From NCBI GenBank assembly GCA_963770375.1, contig CAVYPM010000010.1:62001-126000 (forward strand): a DNA stretch of 64,000 nt. The letters are read 5' to 3'. Below are positions 34,889 through 43,616 of the stretch, in pieces. Positions within the stretch are counted from its first letter, which is position 1. Each line of letters opens with the position of its first letter. Below the pieces are notes generated by a model, which had not been told where the DNA came from, ran no database searches, and saw nothing but the letters and a program-made list of their open reading frames with translations. Both the position numbers and the translations under genes were made by a program. This DNA comes from DASVBE01 sp963770375 (GTDB taxonomy: Bacteria > Actinomycetota > Actinomycetes > Streptosporangiales > Streptosporangiaceae).

Positions 34889-35911
34889 GTGAAGAAGATC
34901 GGGTTCCTGTCGTTCGGGCACTGGTCGCCGTCGCCTGGCTCGCAGACGCAGTCGGCGTCGGACGCGTTGCTGCAGTCGATTGACCTGGCTGTAGCCGCCG
35001 AAGAGCTGGGCGCCGACGGCGCGTATTTCCGGGTGCACCACTTCGCGAGGCAGCTGGCGTCGCCCTTCCCGCTGCTGGCGGCGGTTGGTGCGCGCACCAG
35101 CCGGATCGAGATCGGCACGGCGGTTATCGACATGCGCTACGAGAACCCGCTGTACATGGCCGAGGACGCCGGCGCCGCCGACGTCATCTCCGGTGGCCGC
35201 CTCCAGCTGGGGATCAGCCGCGGCTCGCCGGAGCAGGTGATCGACGGCTGGCGGTACTTCGGCTATCAGCCGCAAGAGGGCCAGACGGACGCCGACATGG
35301 CCCGTGAGCACGCCCAGGTTCTGCTCAAGGTGCTGGGTGGCGAGGGCTTCGCCGAGCCCAGCCCCCGCCCGATGTTCCCGAATCCGCCCGGCCTGCTGCG
35401 CCTCGAACCGCACTCAGAAGGGCTGCGGGAGCGCATCTGGTGGGGTGCCGCGTCCCAGGCGACCGCCGTGTGGGCGGCCGGGCTGGGCCTGAACCTGCAG
35501 AGCTCGACGCTGATCAACAACGAGTCGGACAAGCCCTTTCACCTGCAGCAGGCCGAGCAGATCCAGGCGTACCGTGACGCCTGGCAGGAGGCCGGCCACG
35601 AGCGGGAGCCGCGGGTCTCGGTCAGCCGGAGCATCTTCCCGCTCGTCGACGACCGGGACCGGGCCTACTTCGGCCGCCGGAACCAGGACACCGACGAGAT
35701 CGGGTTCATCGACGCGAAGACCCAGGCGATCTTCGGCCGCTCCTACGCTGCCGAGCCTGAGATGCTGATCCAGCAGCTCAAGGAGGACGAGGCGATCGCA
35801 GCCGCCGACACCCTGCTGCTCACCGTGCCCAACCAGCTGGGCGTCGACTACAACGCCCACGTCATCGACAGCGTCCTCACCCACGTGGCGCCCGCGCTCG
35901 GCTGGCGGTAA
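34889..35911 (+). CDS. LLM-class flavin-dependent oxidoreductase (luciferase-like)
   Basis: A 340-residue bacterial-luciferase-fold protein using FMN or F420. Visible are KKIGFLSFGHW at the N-terminus, EELGADGAYFRVHHFARQ, the phosphate-binding region ISGGRLQLGISRGSPEQV and the C-terminal TLLLTVPNQLGV. I start it at GTG 34889; the open frame before it is antisense-like and overlaps the hydrolase gene. Substrate unknown. Four bases separate it from the next gene, so they are co-transcribed. Confidence 0.9.
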   Translation: MKKIGFLSFGHWSPSPGSQTQSASDALLQSIDLAVAAEELGADGAYFRVHHFARQLASPFPLLAAVGARTSRIEIGTAVIDMRYENPLYMAEDAGAADVISGGRLQLGISRGSPEQVIDGWRYFGYQPQEGQTDADMAREHAQVLLKVLGGEGFAEPSPRPMFPNPPGLLRLEPHSEGLRERIWWGAASQATAVWAAGLGLNLQSSTLINNESDKPFHLQQAEQIQAYRDAWQEAGHEREPRVSVSRSIFPLVDDRDRAYFGRRNQDTDEIGFIDAKTQAIFGRSYAAEPEMLIQQLKEDEAIAAADTLLLTVPNQLGVDYNAHVIDSVLTHVAPALGWR

Positions 35912-35915
35912 GCGG

Positions 35916-36497
35916 ATGCCCTTCAGCCCTCTGCCGGTCACTGCCGCCTGGCAGCACCGCGACGCGCGGCTGGGGTTCGAGGTGGCCTGCTTCCAGCCTG
36001 CTGGCCGCGGCTATCTCATCAGCGGGTCCACCACTGCGGTTGAGGACGGCCAGGCCTGGATAGTCAGCTACGCGATCAGGCTGGACCGGGCCTGGCGGAC
36101 CAGAAGCGCGAGTATCACCGGGCGATCGGAGCTGGGCGCCCGGCGTGCCCGGCTCGACGCCGACGGGCTGGGCCACTGGCGGGTCGATGGCGCGGCCGCC
36201 TCCCATCTCGACGGCTGTCTCGACGTCGACCTGGAATCCTCGGCCATGACAAATACCCTGCCGGTCCACCGGATGGGCCTGAGTGTCGGCGCGCGGTCAC
36301 CGGCCCCGGCTGCGTACGTTCGTGCCCGGGATCTCGGCGTCGAAAGGCTGGAGCAGGAGTACGTGCGCGCCTGCGATGAGGGACGTCACCAGCGCTACGA
36401 CTACGCCGCACCGGTCTTTGACTTCGCCGCCTGCCTCGTCTACGACGAGGCAGGCCTCGTGCTCGACTATCCGGGCATCGCGCTCCGGGCACTGTGA
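35916..36497 (+). CDS. putative glycolipid-binding domain protein
   Basis: A 193-residue soluble protein similar in shape to the PF06475 putative glycolipid-binding family: an N-terminal WQHRDARLGFEVACF, a central WRVDGAAASHLDGCLDVDL, and TNTLPVHRMGL. These are usually annotated only by domain; the binding claim for the family is based on limited data. It follows the flavin oxidoreductase by four bases. Confidence 0.8.
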   Translation: MPFSPLPVTAAWQHRDARLGFEVACFQPAGRGYLISGSTTAVEDGQAWIVSYAIRLDRAWRTRSASITGRSELGARRARLDADGLGHWRVDGAAASHLDGCLDVDLESSAMTNTLPVHRMGLSVGARSPAPAAYVRARDLGVERLEQEYVRACDEGRHQRYDYAAPVFDFAACLVYDEAGLVLDYPGIALRAL

Positions 36498-36534
36498 CAC
36501 CGGGCCGGAACCCGGCCGGCGGGCCCTGCCGCTG

Positions 36535-37233
36535 CTACCGCAGGATGTTGACCGCGCGGGCGATCACGAGGATGCCGATAGCGAGGGAGACCACCGCCTC
36601 CGTCATCATCAGCAGCTTGGCCCACCGCTTTATCGCCGAGACGTCGCTGGGGCTGAACGCGGTCGCGGTCCAGAACGACAGCGACAGGTAGTCGGCGAAC
36701 CTCGGCACCCAGTCGGCTGACGTGTACTCGGTGTGCTGCATCTCCGGGAACACGAACGCCGGGTCCGCCTGCGGACGGTGGGCGCGGGCGGCGGCACCGC
36801 CGCGGTCGAGATCCCAGTACCACAGGCCGAACGCGATCACGTTGGTGACCCAGACCGTCGTGCCGGTGGCCAGCAGCGCGAGGGCGTTGTCGGCGAAGAG
36901 CGTGTTGACGGTGATGATGGCGGCGACCAGGCGGCCGGCGGAGAACAGGTTCGCCAGCGTCAGAAAGCCGATCATGACGCTGGTGGTGGTCCGCAGCCAG
37001 GGTTTCTGGCGGTCGATGCGCCCCGGGTCCCCGATGATCAGGATGGCCAGCAGGACCAGCAGGACCGCCGGGGCCGCCCACGGCGGGTTGATCCGGTACT
37101 TCGCGGGCAGCGCCACGTGCATGCCGACGACGGCAAGGACCGCCAGGGCCACCGGCCACCAGTGCTCACCTCGTCCCGCAGCCCCCAGCGGCTTCACCGG
37201 AGACGGGTCGGCTGGCCGCTTCCCCCACGCCAT
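36535..37233 (-). CDS. four- to six-helix membrane protein with a degenerate channel-like pore segment
   Basis: About 232 residues. It has membrane segments near residues 25-42, 48-67, 85-105 and 110-135, then a segment YLSLSFWTATAFSPSDV before the last helix. This last stretch is laid out like the pore loop of two-TM potassium channels (T-x-x-G-Y-G-D), but the glycines are replaced, so potassium selectivity is not expected. I have no named family for it. ATG 37233 is preferred over the upstream GTG-type start on Met density only. Confidence 0.65.
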   Translation of the reverse strand: MAWGKRPADPSPVKPLGAAGRGEHWWPVALAVLAVVGMHVALPAKYRINPPWAAPAVLLVLLAILIIGDPGRIDRQKPWLRTTTSVMIGFLTLANLFSAGRLVAAIITVNTLFADNALALLATGTTVWVTNVIAFGLWYWDLDRGGAAARAHRPQADPAFVFPEMQHTEYTSADWVPRFADYLSLSFWTATAFSPSDVSAIKRWAKLLMMTEAVVSLAIGILVIARAVNILR

Positions 37234-37374
37234 GCCGCCATCGTCGCCCGCGCCGTGCCCTGGCACCTCCCCCCATCTGGGTGAACAGCCTCAGCCCGCC
37301 CCGTTAACGGCAGCGTCGCCTGCTGGCGAGGGCACGGGGCAGTTCGCGCGCGTCGCGGGTCCCTGGCCCCTCGG

Positions 37375-37692
37375 TCATGGACTGCTTCTGCGCTCCGGGT
37401 GCGTCGGGCTGAAATGCTGGGGAAAGGCCAGGTTGCGGCACCGCTGATGGCGCAGCGCGCCGCAGACGGGGCACTCAGATCCGCTCACCGCCGGCTCCAG
37501 CCGGGCGCGGGTGTCGGCGTCCAGCTTGCGCGGCTCCGGCTGAGCAGGAAACCTCAGCTGCTCTCGCCGTGCCAGCTCGGACACGAAGCCCTTGTACTCG
37601 GATTCGCACTCTTCACACCGGCAGCCCCGCGCCCAGGCCATCACCGTGCCGTGCGCCGGCAGCGCGGGCGGAAGGTTGCCCCATGCGGCCAT
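37375..37692 (-). CDS. small cysteine-rich, probable zinc-binding protein
   Basis: A 105-residue protein with two Cys clusters: RGCRCEECESEY in the first half and ECPVCGALRHQRC in the second. The pattern suggests one or two zinc sites. No family recognised. It is divergent from the GNAT gene by 43 bases, and the divergent promoters must overlap. Confidence 0.6.
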   Translation of the reverse strand: MAAWGNLPPALPAHGTVMAWARGCRCEECESEYKGFVSELARREQLRFPAQPEPRKLDADTRARLEPAVSGSECPVCGALRHQRCRNLAFPQHFSPTHPERRSSP

Positions 37693-37735
37693 ACATCCAC
37701 GGTAGGGCAGGCGGGCGGGTGGTAGGTTGCCCGCC

Positions 37736-38284
37736 ATGGCTGAGCTCGGACCCGTCGCCTGGCCGCCCGCCCCGATCAGGACCGATCGGCTCGTGCTGCG
37801 TGAGTCCGAAGCCCGGGACCGTGCGGCGCTCATCGACCTGTTCTCCTCGCCGGAGGTAGGCACCTACATCGGCGGCCCTCAGCCGCGTGCCGAACTCGAG
37901 CGCACGGTGCCTGAGATACCCGGGCGGCGCCCTGGGTTTTTGGTGGTCGATCTGGACGGGGCGATGATCGGCATGATCACGCTGGACCGGCGCGACGCAG
38001 AGCGCCGCGGTCACGTCCGTCCCGATGCCGGGGAGGCCGAGCTCGGGTACCTGTTCCTGCCGCAGGCATGGGGATGCGGCTATGCCGCCGAGGCGTGCGC
38101 AGCGGCACTGGGCTGGTTCACCGGGGCGCTTCCTGGTGAGCCGGTGGTGCTGTGCACCCAGACCGCTAACAACCGCGCGATGCGCCTGGCGGCGAAGCTG
38201 GGGTTCACCGAGGTGGAGCGGTTCGAGGAGTACGGCGCCGAGCAGTGGTTCGGCGTGTGGTCCCCGGTCACGCCGTCCGGCTAG
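37736..38284 (+). CDS. GNAT family N-acetyltransferase
   Basis: A 182-residue acetyltransferase of the RimJ/RimL type. N-terminal IRTDRLVLRESEARDRAAL is typical; the acetyl-CoA-binding motif A is in GYLFLPQAWGCGYAAEAC and motif B near NNRAMRLAAKLGFTEVERF. It transfers an acetyl group to an amine, target unknown. ATG 37736 is preferred over an in-frame TTG nine bases upstream. The 3' end overlaps the convergent glycosyltransferase gene by four bases. Confidence 0.92.
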   Translation: MAELGPVAWPPAPIRTDRLVLRESEARDRAALIDLFSSPEVGTYIGGPQPRAELERTVPEIPGRRPGFLVVDLDGAMIGMITLDRRDAERRGHVRPDAGEAELGYLFLPQAWGCGYAAEACAAALGWFTGALPGEPVVLCTQTANNRAMRLAAKLGFTEVERFEEYGAEQWFGVWSPVTPSG

Positions 38285-39354
38285 GGCCCGTGCTCGACCG
38301 GATCGCGGCCTGCGGTCAGCGCCTTCGCTACCTCTTGTGTGGTCTGGTCCCAGCCGGACAGGGTCGACCGCCGCTGTCGTGCGGCGGCCCGTAGCCGGTG
38401 CCGGTGCCGCTCGTCACCCAGCCAGACTCCGAGTGCGGCGGCGAGGGCAGCGGGATCGCCGGGAGGGACCAGCTGGCCGGGCCGGGTCCCATCGGCGGCG
38501 GAGCCGAGGGCTTCGGGCAGCCCACCGGCAGCGGCGGCTACGACGGGCAGGCCGTGGGCGAGCGCTTCGGTGACGGTCATGCCGTAGGTCTCCCGCCGGG
38601 ACGGCACGACGAGCAGGTCGGCGGTGGTGTAGGCGTGGCTGAGCGCCGCGCCCGTCAGAACGCCGGTGAGCCGGACGCGGTGACCGTAGCCGAGGCGCGT
38701 GATGCGGGCCTGCAATTGCTGGACGAAGTCCGGGTCGCGGTCGAGCGGTCCGGCCAGCTCGCAGTGCCAGTCCCGCTCACGAAGGCCGGCCAGCGCCTCG
38801 ACGAGGAGGTCCTGACCTTTGTGATGGCTGAGGACGCCGACGCAGAGCAGGTGGCCCCGGACGGGCCGGGGCGGGGCCTCGACCCGGTCCACGCCGGGCC
38901 GGGCGACGTGCACCTGGCGGGCCGGGATCGCGTAACGGATCAGTACCTGCTGACGGGTCCATTCGCTGGTCGCGACCACGCTGGTGGCCGCGCGGAGGAC
39001 GGCCCGCTCGGAGCGCTGCGCGCTGGCGTCATGGTGCGTGCCGGGGGCGGTGGCCAGTGGCATGTGCAGCAGCACGGTCATTCGTATCCGGCCGGTGTGC
39101 GGTAGCAGCTGGGCGGCGGCCGGCGAGGCGATGAGCCCGTCGATCAGGACGGTGGCACCGTCGGGGATAGCGGACACGATGCGGGCCAGGCCGGCGCGGG
39201 CGGCCGGGTCAGATACCGGCCACGCTGCGGCGACGGTCGTGACCCGCACATCCCATCCGGCCTCGGCCAGCCCGGCGCAGACGCGCCGGTCGTAGATGTT
39301 GCCGCCGGTGGGCTGGCCGGGATCGTCGAAACCCTCCGGGGCTACGACATGCAC
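38281..39354 (-). CDS. glycosyltransferase family 4
   Basis: A 357-residue GT-B enzyme. N-terminal VHVVAPEGFDDPGQPTGGN has the acceptor-side Gly-rich loop, LLCVGVLSHHKGQDLLVEAL opens the donor domain, and the nucleotide-sugar E-x7-E motif lies in SRRETYGMTVTEALAHGLPV. Retaining enzymes of this family attach a sugar to lipids, alcohols or small molecules. GTG 39354 lies 32 bases after the methyltransferase stop, consistent with one operon. It is the first member of the proposed pterin/lipid cluster. Confidence 0.92.
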   Translation of the reverse strand: MHVVAPEGFDDPGQPTGGNIYDRRVCAGLAEAGWDVRVTTVAAAWPVSDPAARAGLARIVSAIPDGATVLIDGLIASPAAAQLLPHTGRIRMTVLLHMPLATAPGTHHDASAQRSERAVLRAATSVVATSEWTRQQVLIRYAIPARQVHVARPGVDRVEAPPRPVRGHLLCVGVLSHHKGQDLLVEALAGLRERDWHCELAGPLDRDPDFVQQLQARITRLGYGHRVRLTGVLTGAALSHAYTTADLLVVPSRRETYGMTVTEALAHGLPVVAAAAGGLPEALGSAADGTRPGQLVPPGDPAALAAALGVWLGDERHRHRLRAAARQRRSTLSGWDQTTQEVAKALTAGRDPVEHGP

Positions 39355-39385
39355 CCGCTCGATGTCCCGGCCCCCCGAACGCCGC

Positions 39386-40060
39386 CTAGACGCTGCCGCG
39401 GGACCCGGCCGCGAGGAACGCGGTGCCGAAGAACAGCTCGGTCCAGGACACATCGGCCAGTTCTTCCTGCATGGCCACGCGGATCGCCTCCCACGGACGG
39501 CGCATCATCCACTCGTCGATGGAGGCGAAAGGCCGCACGGTCGCAGTCCCGAGCTGCGCCAGCCACTGAGGCGTGCGGCCGGGGACCTTGAGATCCAGCA
39601 CGGCCCAGCGCCCGCCCCCGGACAGGGCCTTGGCGCCGTGGGCGATGACGTCTGCGCACTCGGGCACCTGCGTCAGGGCGTACGTGGAAAGGATGGCGTC
39701 GACCTCGGCAGGGAAGTCGAAGCCGGCCGCGTCGGACTGGACAAGGCTGACATTGCTCCAGCCGTTCTTCGCTATCCGGTCCTGGGCACGGGCGAGCATC
39801 GCGTCGGTCAGATCGACGCCGACGATCCGGCCGCCGGGCCCGACCACCTTCTCCAGCAGCGGGAAGTTCAGGCCCGTGCCGCACGCCATGTCGACCACGG
39901 TGGCACCCGGGCGGAGGCGGAGCGCGCGTACGGCCCGGATGCGCTGTTCCCGCTGGGGGTAGCCGGGCGCGGGGTAGAGCCGGGAGGTGACGTCGTAGTA
40001 CTTCGCCTTCTTGCGGTACGTCTCGATCAGGCGCTCATGCGTGAGGTCGGTCAGGCTCAC
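39386..40060 (-). CDS. class I SAM-dependent methyltransferase (UbiE-like)
   Basis: A 224-residue methyltransferase. An N-terminal helix TYRKKAKYYDVTSRLYP, SAM loop VVDMACGTGLNFPLLEKV, acidic end GVDLTDAML and motif IV LSTYALTQVPEC are as in UbiE/COQ5 enzymes that methylate quinone-like or lipid carbon/oxygen atoms. Its ATG overlaps the stop of the SRPBCC gene, so the two are made together. Confidence 0.92.
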   Translation of the reverse strand: MSLTDLTHERLIETYRKKAKYYDVTSRLYPAPGYPQREQRIRAVRALRLRPGATVVDMACGTGLNFPLLEKVVGPGGRIVGVDLTDAMLARAQDRIAKNGWSNVSLVQSDAAGFDFPAEVDAILSTYALTQVPECADVIAHGAKALSGGGRWAVLDLKVPGRTPQWLAQLGTATVRPFASIDEWMMRRPWEAIRVAMQEELADVSWTELFFGTAFLAAGSRGSV

Positions 40061-40518
40061 GGCGCGCTCCGCGCATCGGACTCGACGGCAGCCTTGATCG
40101 CCACCATCTCAACATCGCTGACGCGCTGGATTCTGTCCCTGAGAAAGCGGGCGGGGATCGCGCGCATGATGCCCGCGAGGTCGACCTCGATCCACATCAT
40201 GGCGTCGGTCTGCTTGTCGTCCACCGGCTCGAATTCCATCCCCCAGCGCGCCGCGGACGTACCCATGGGCCCGGCGAACGCCACGGAGCGGGGCGCCTCG
40301 ACAACGGTCACCTCCTGGCTCCGGCCGCGGCTCAGCCCCAGCGGCAGCTTCGCCCGCTGCTCCACCCGTGAGCCGGGCTGAAGCGGGCCTCCCCCGCGAA
40401 CCCGGCCTTCGAGAACCGTTGGCGCCCACTCCGGCCAGCGCCCGACGTCACAGAGATACGCGAACACGTCGCTGACGCTGCCGTCGATGGCGATACGGCT
40501 CTCGGTTCTGAATGTCAT
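40057..40518 (-). CDS. SRPBCC (START-like) family protein
   Basis: A 153-residue helix-grip protein. The opening SRIAIDGSVSDVFAYLCDVGRWPEWAP is a standard start of polyketide cyclase/dehydrase-like SRPBCC proteins, with the long C-terminal helix in DVEMVAIKAAVES. They hold hydrophobic ligands and sometimes catalyse cyclisation. Coupled by ATGA overlap to the UbiE-like methyltransferase, it may present that enzyme's substrate, which is inference. Confidence 0.85.
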   Translation of the reverse strand: MTFRTESRIAIDGSVSDVFAYLCDVGRWPEWAPTVLEGRVRGGGPLQPGSRVEQRAKLPLGLSRGRSQEVTVVEAPRSVAFAGPMGTSAARWGMEFEPVDDKQTDAMMWIEVDLAGIMRAIPARFLRDRIQRVSDVEMVAIKAAVESDARSAP

Positions 40519-40682
40519 CTAGTGCGCTCCTCTGGCGGGAGGGTCAGGCAATTCTCGCCACCCAGGCCCTGCGGGCAGGGGTCACGGTGAGCCCCTCGTG
40601 GTATGACGGCTCGGCGGCAGGTAAGGTTCAGCTCGGCCGCAGGGCAGACGCTGGCTCGGCCAGGCACCGTGCGGGAGCTGAT

Positions 40683-41477
40683 GTGAGACACGATCAGCGA
40701 GCACCCTACTTGTCGGCGCTCGAGCAGGCCCAGGCGGCCGCCTTCCCCGCGGGCGAGTATGTGGGCCAGGAGAGCTTCATGCGGGCCGGCGAGGTCCGGA
40801 CGCTGGCTCACCAGGCCCGGATCGGCCCCGGCGTCCGCGTGCTCGACCTGTGCTGCGGGGTGGCCGGTCCCGGCCGGATGATCACGGCGGAGTCGGGATG
40901 CCGCTACCTGGGTGTCGATCACTCCGCCAGCGCCCTGGCCGCCGCCCGGGAGCGGGCCGGGAACCTGCCCTGCCGCTTCGAGCAAGCTCACCTCCCGCCC
41001 CTGCCCGGGGGCCGATTCGAGGTGGTCCTCCTGCTGGAGACGATGCTGGCCTTCCCCGGCAAAGAGGCCCTGGTCAGGGACGTGGAGCGGGCGCTGGAGC
41101 CGGGCGGGCGTTTCGCGTTCACGGTCGAGGAAGGCCGGCCGCTTACCGGGCAGGAGCGGGCGCGGATGCCCGCCGCCGATACCGTCTGGCCCATCGGACT
41201 GGCGGAACTGACGGGCATCCTGCGCGGCGCGGGGCTGACGGTGACCTGGCAGCAGGAGTACAGCTCCTCCCATCACGCGATAGCCACGGCACTGCACCGC
41301 AGCTACCGCGCTGACAAAACCCGGATCGCCGGCCAGATCGGCACGCAGGCCACGGACGACCTGATCACATCGCATCGGCTGTGGAGTGACTGGCTCGGCA
41401 ATGGCCGGGTGCGCAAGTTCGCGGTGGTCGCAGAAAAACAGCGGCCTTCTTCGGTGCATTCGGTGCAGCCTCGATGA
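40683..41477 (+). CDS. class I SAM-dependent methyltransferase
   Basis: A 264-residue methyltransferase. N-terminal YLSALEQAQAAAFPAGEYVG, then SAM loop VLDLCCGVAGPGRMI, acidic end GVDHSASAL and motif IV EVVLLLETMLAFPGK. I start it at GTG 40683, preceded by GGGAG; the longer open frame before it overlaps the start of the divergent SRPBCC gene. It is coupled to the next methyltransferase by an ATGA overlap. Confidence 0.9.
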   Translation: MRHDQRAPYLSALEQAQAAAFPAGEYVGQESFMRAGEVRTLAHQARIGPGVRVLDLCCGVAGPGRMITAESGCRYLGVDHSASALAAARERAGNLPCRFEQAHLPPLPGGRFEVVLLLETMLAFPGKEALVRDVERALEPGGRFAFTVEEGRPLTGQERARMPAADTVWPIGLAELTGILRGAGLTVTWQQEYSSSHHAIATALHRSYRADKTRIAGQIGTQATDDLITSHRLWSDWLGNGRVRKFAVVAEKQRPSSVHSVQPR

Positions 41478-42379
41478 CCGACGCCCCGATGACCTTCGAC
41501 TACGCCCGCTACCTGGCGGCGAAGACGACCGTGGATGACCGGGCTCTCAACCGGCATGTGCTGGCCGAATTGCGCCGCCTTATGCCCGGGGATGCGCCGC
41601 GGATACTGGAGGTCGGCGCCGGCCTGGGGACGATGGCGGCCCGCCTGATGGACTGGGGCGCGCTCGGCGCCGGCGAGTACATCCTGCTGGATGCGGACCG
41701 GCAGCTGCTGGACAGTTCCCGCCGGTGGCTGCGCGATTGGGCGGCCGCGCGGGGCCTGCGCTGTGACCCGCTGCCGGATGGGCTGCACGTGGGTGACCTC
41801 CGGGTGCGCCTGGTGCACGCCGAGCTCGGCAGTTACCTGGAGGCCGGTCAAGGGGCGCCGGCCGACGTGCTGATCGCCAACGCCGTCCTGGACCTGGTGG
41901 ACGTGCCGGCCGTCCTGCCCCGATTGCTGCGGCTGCTCGTCCCCGGCGGCGTCTACTGGTTCACGATCAACTACGACGGCGAGAGCATCTTCGCGCCCGG
42001 CCACCCCCACGACGATCAGATCATGCGGGCCTACCACCGCGACATGGATGAGCGCATTCGCTACGGCCGGCTGGCCGGGGAAAGCCGGACGGGCCGCCAT
42101 TTGTTTCAGCACCTGCGGGCTGCGGGGGCGCCTGCGCTGGCGGCCGGGCCGTCGGACTGGGTCGTGCACGCCGACCCGGACGGGACCTACGCAGCCGATG
42201 AGGCTTACTTCCTGCGGTGCATTCTGGACACGATCCAGGGCGCATTGCGGGATCGCCCGGACCGAGTGGAGCCTGCGGACCTGGCCGGCTGGCTAGGCGA
42301 GCGCGGGCGGCAGCTAGCCGCGGGTGAGCTGGTCTACATCGCCCACCAGCTTGACTTCGTGGGCCGCCCGCCCGGCTAG
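41474..42379 (+). CDS. SAM-dependent methyltransferase
   Basis: A 301-residue methyltransferase. It opens with FDYARYLAAKTTVDDRALNR; the SAM loop is ILEVGAGLGTMAARL and the acidic end LLDADRQLLDSS, with VLIANAVLDLVDVP for motif IV. It shares no close similarity with the coupled methyltransferase before it, so two different methylations are expected. The C-terminal third lies antisense to the open frame of the acyltransferase gene. Confidence 0.9.
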   Translation: MTDAPMTFDYARYLAAKTTVDDRALNRHVLAELRRLMPGDAPRILEVGAGLGTMAARLMDWGALGAGEYILLDADRQLLDSSRRWLRDWAAARGLRCDPLPDGLHVGDLRVRLVHAELGSYLEAGQGAPADVLIANAVLDLVDVPAVLPRLLRLLVPGGVYWFTINYDGESIFAPGHPHDDQIMRAYHRDMDERIRYGRLAGESRTGRHLFQHLRAAGAPALAAGPSDWVVHADPDGTYAADEAYFLRCILDTIQGALRDRPDRVEPADLAGWLGERGRQLAAGELVYIAHQLDFVGRPPG

Positions 42380-43616
42380 TACCCAGCCAGCGCCCGGCCA
42401 CGGCGCCCGGCCCTGTTCGCCGCAGTTGCCGCAGCCGGGCCGACATCGCCTGCCGGAGCGGGATCCACCCGCGGTGCCGCTGGAAGGGGAACTCGCACAC
42501 GGCGGCGAACATCCGCGCGAAGCACACAGTTACGGGCAGCAGGATCGCGGCCAGCACGAAGAACGCTGGCGTCCCGGAAGCAACCCGGCCCAGCACCAGG
42601 CCGTACGACACAGCCATGACGATCGGCAAGTGCGTCAGGTAGAGGCTGTAGGAGAAGGAGCCGAGGCTCCGCAGCGCGCGGCTGTCAAGGAAACGGACGA
42701 CGGACCGCGGGCGCGAGGTGGCGACCGCGGCAAGGAAGCAGCCGACCGCTGGAGCCCAGGCCAGATCGAGCCAGAACAGATTGGAATTCGACCACGTGTC
42801 CCCCTTGATCACCATCAGCGCGATGACCGGCACCGCGGCGGCCAGCGCGTAGCCACCCCAGGGCCGGGATCGAGTGGGCTCACCGGCGGTGACGACCCCG
42901 GCGGCCAGCAGGCCGACGGCGAACAGCACCGCGAGGTCGGGGGTGAACTTGACCAGGGCGCTGTTCATCAGCGGAACATGAGGCCCCAGCAAGCCGATGG
43001 TCACGACGATGGCGGCCACCAGGCCCACCATCGCGCGGGCACTCACCCGCCGGACGAGCAGCAGCAGCAGCGGCAGCAGGACATAGAGCTGGGCTTCAAT
43101 GGCGATCGACCAGAACGCGCGGTTGGGGATGCCCACGGAGAAGGCGTCCTGCACGAGCAAGCCGTACACAATGACCGACTTCCCGTCGGGCCGCGCCCAG
43201 CCCGGCTGGGCGAGCACGTACCAGGTCATCAGCAGACTGAATCCGAGCGCGGCCCAGTACGGCGGCAGGATGCGCCAGGCCCGTCGGTGCGCGAACGTCG
43301 CGGCCGACGGCAACCGCCACCCCGAGCGCGCCGGGCCGAGGCCCAGCGAGAAGCCAGACAGGACGATGAACATCGCGACCCCGCCCCGGCCGTGGCTCAG
43401 CAAGGCCGCCCAGAACGGGGCGTGATTGGCGCCGGGGTATCCCGGCCAGGCGCGCAGGAAGATGTGGCAGGTAACGACGTACAGGGCGGCTAGGCCCCGG
43501 ATTCCGTCCAGGCCGGCGACGCGGCCCGGCCGGGTGTCCGCTTTCGCGAGCGCGGCGGGCGCGGCTGCCGCGGCTGACCCGGTGCCAGGCGGCGGATGCT
43601 CGCGTATGTCTGTCAT
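42021..43616 (-). CDS. acyltransferase 3 family membrane protein (OafA-like), 3' end uncertain
   Basis: About ten membrane helices and the marks of acyltransferase-3 proteins: GLDGIRGLAALYVVTCHIF with the catalytic His, RRAWRILPPYWAAL, FWSIAIEAQLYVLLPL and SLYLTHLPIVMAV. These enzymes O-acylate sugars or lipids at the membrane. The recognisable part ends near 42,420; beyond that the frame continues 125 low-complexity residues antisense to the methyltransferase. A one-base shift would end the gene at a TAG near 42,381, so the true end may be there. ATGA overlap with ribA. Confidence 0.85.
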   Translation of the reverse strand: MTDIREHPPPGTGSAAAAAPAALAKADTRPGRVAGLDGIRGLAALYVVTCHIFLRAWPGYPGANHAPFWAALLSHGRGGVAMFIVLSGFSLGLGPARSGWRLPSAATFAHRRAWRILPPYWAALGFSLLMTWYVLAQPGWARPDGKSVIVYGLLVQDAFSVGIPNRAFWSIAIEAQLYVLLPLLLLLVRRVSARAMVGLVAAIVVTIGLLGPHVPLMNSALVKFTPDLAVLFAVGLLAAGVVTAGEPTRSRPWGGYALAAAVPVIALMVIKGDTWSNSNLFWLDLAWAPAVGCFLAAVATSRPRSVVRFLDSRALRSLGSFSYSLYLTHLPIVMAVSYGLVLGRVASGTPAFFVLAAILLPVTVCFARMFAAVCEFPFQRHRGWIPLRQAMSARLRQLRRTGPGAVAGRWLGTSRAGGPRSQAGGRCRPAHPRLAAARARLASRPGPQAPLGPGDPAMRPGSCPECTAGSKPHRLRRSRPGRRARPSPTARPPAQAPPQPAGAETNGGPSGFPRPAGRSECAHPCRGGRPA

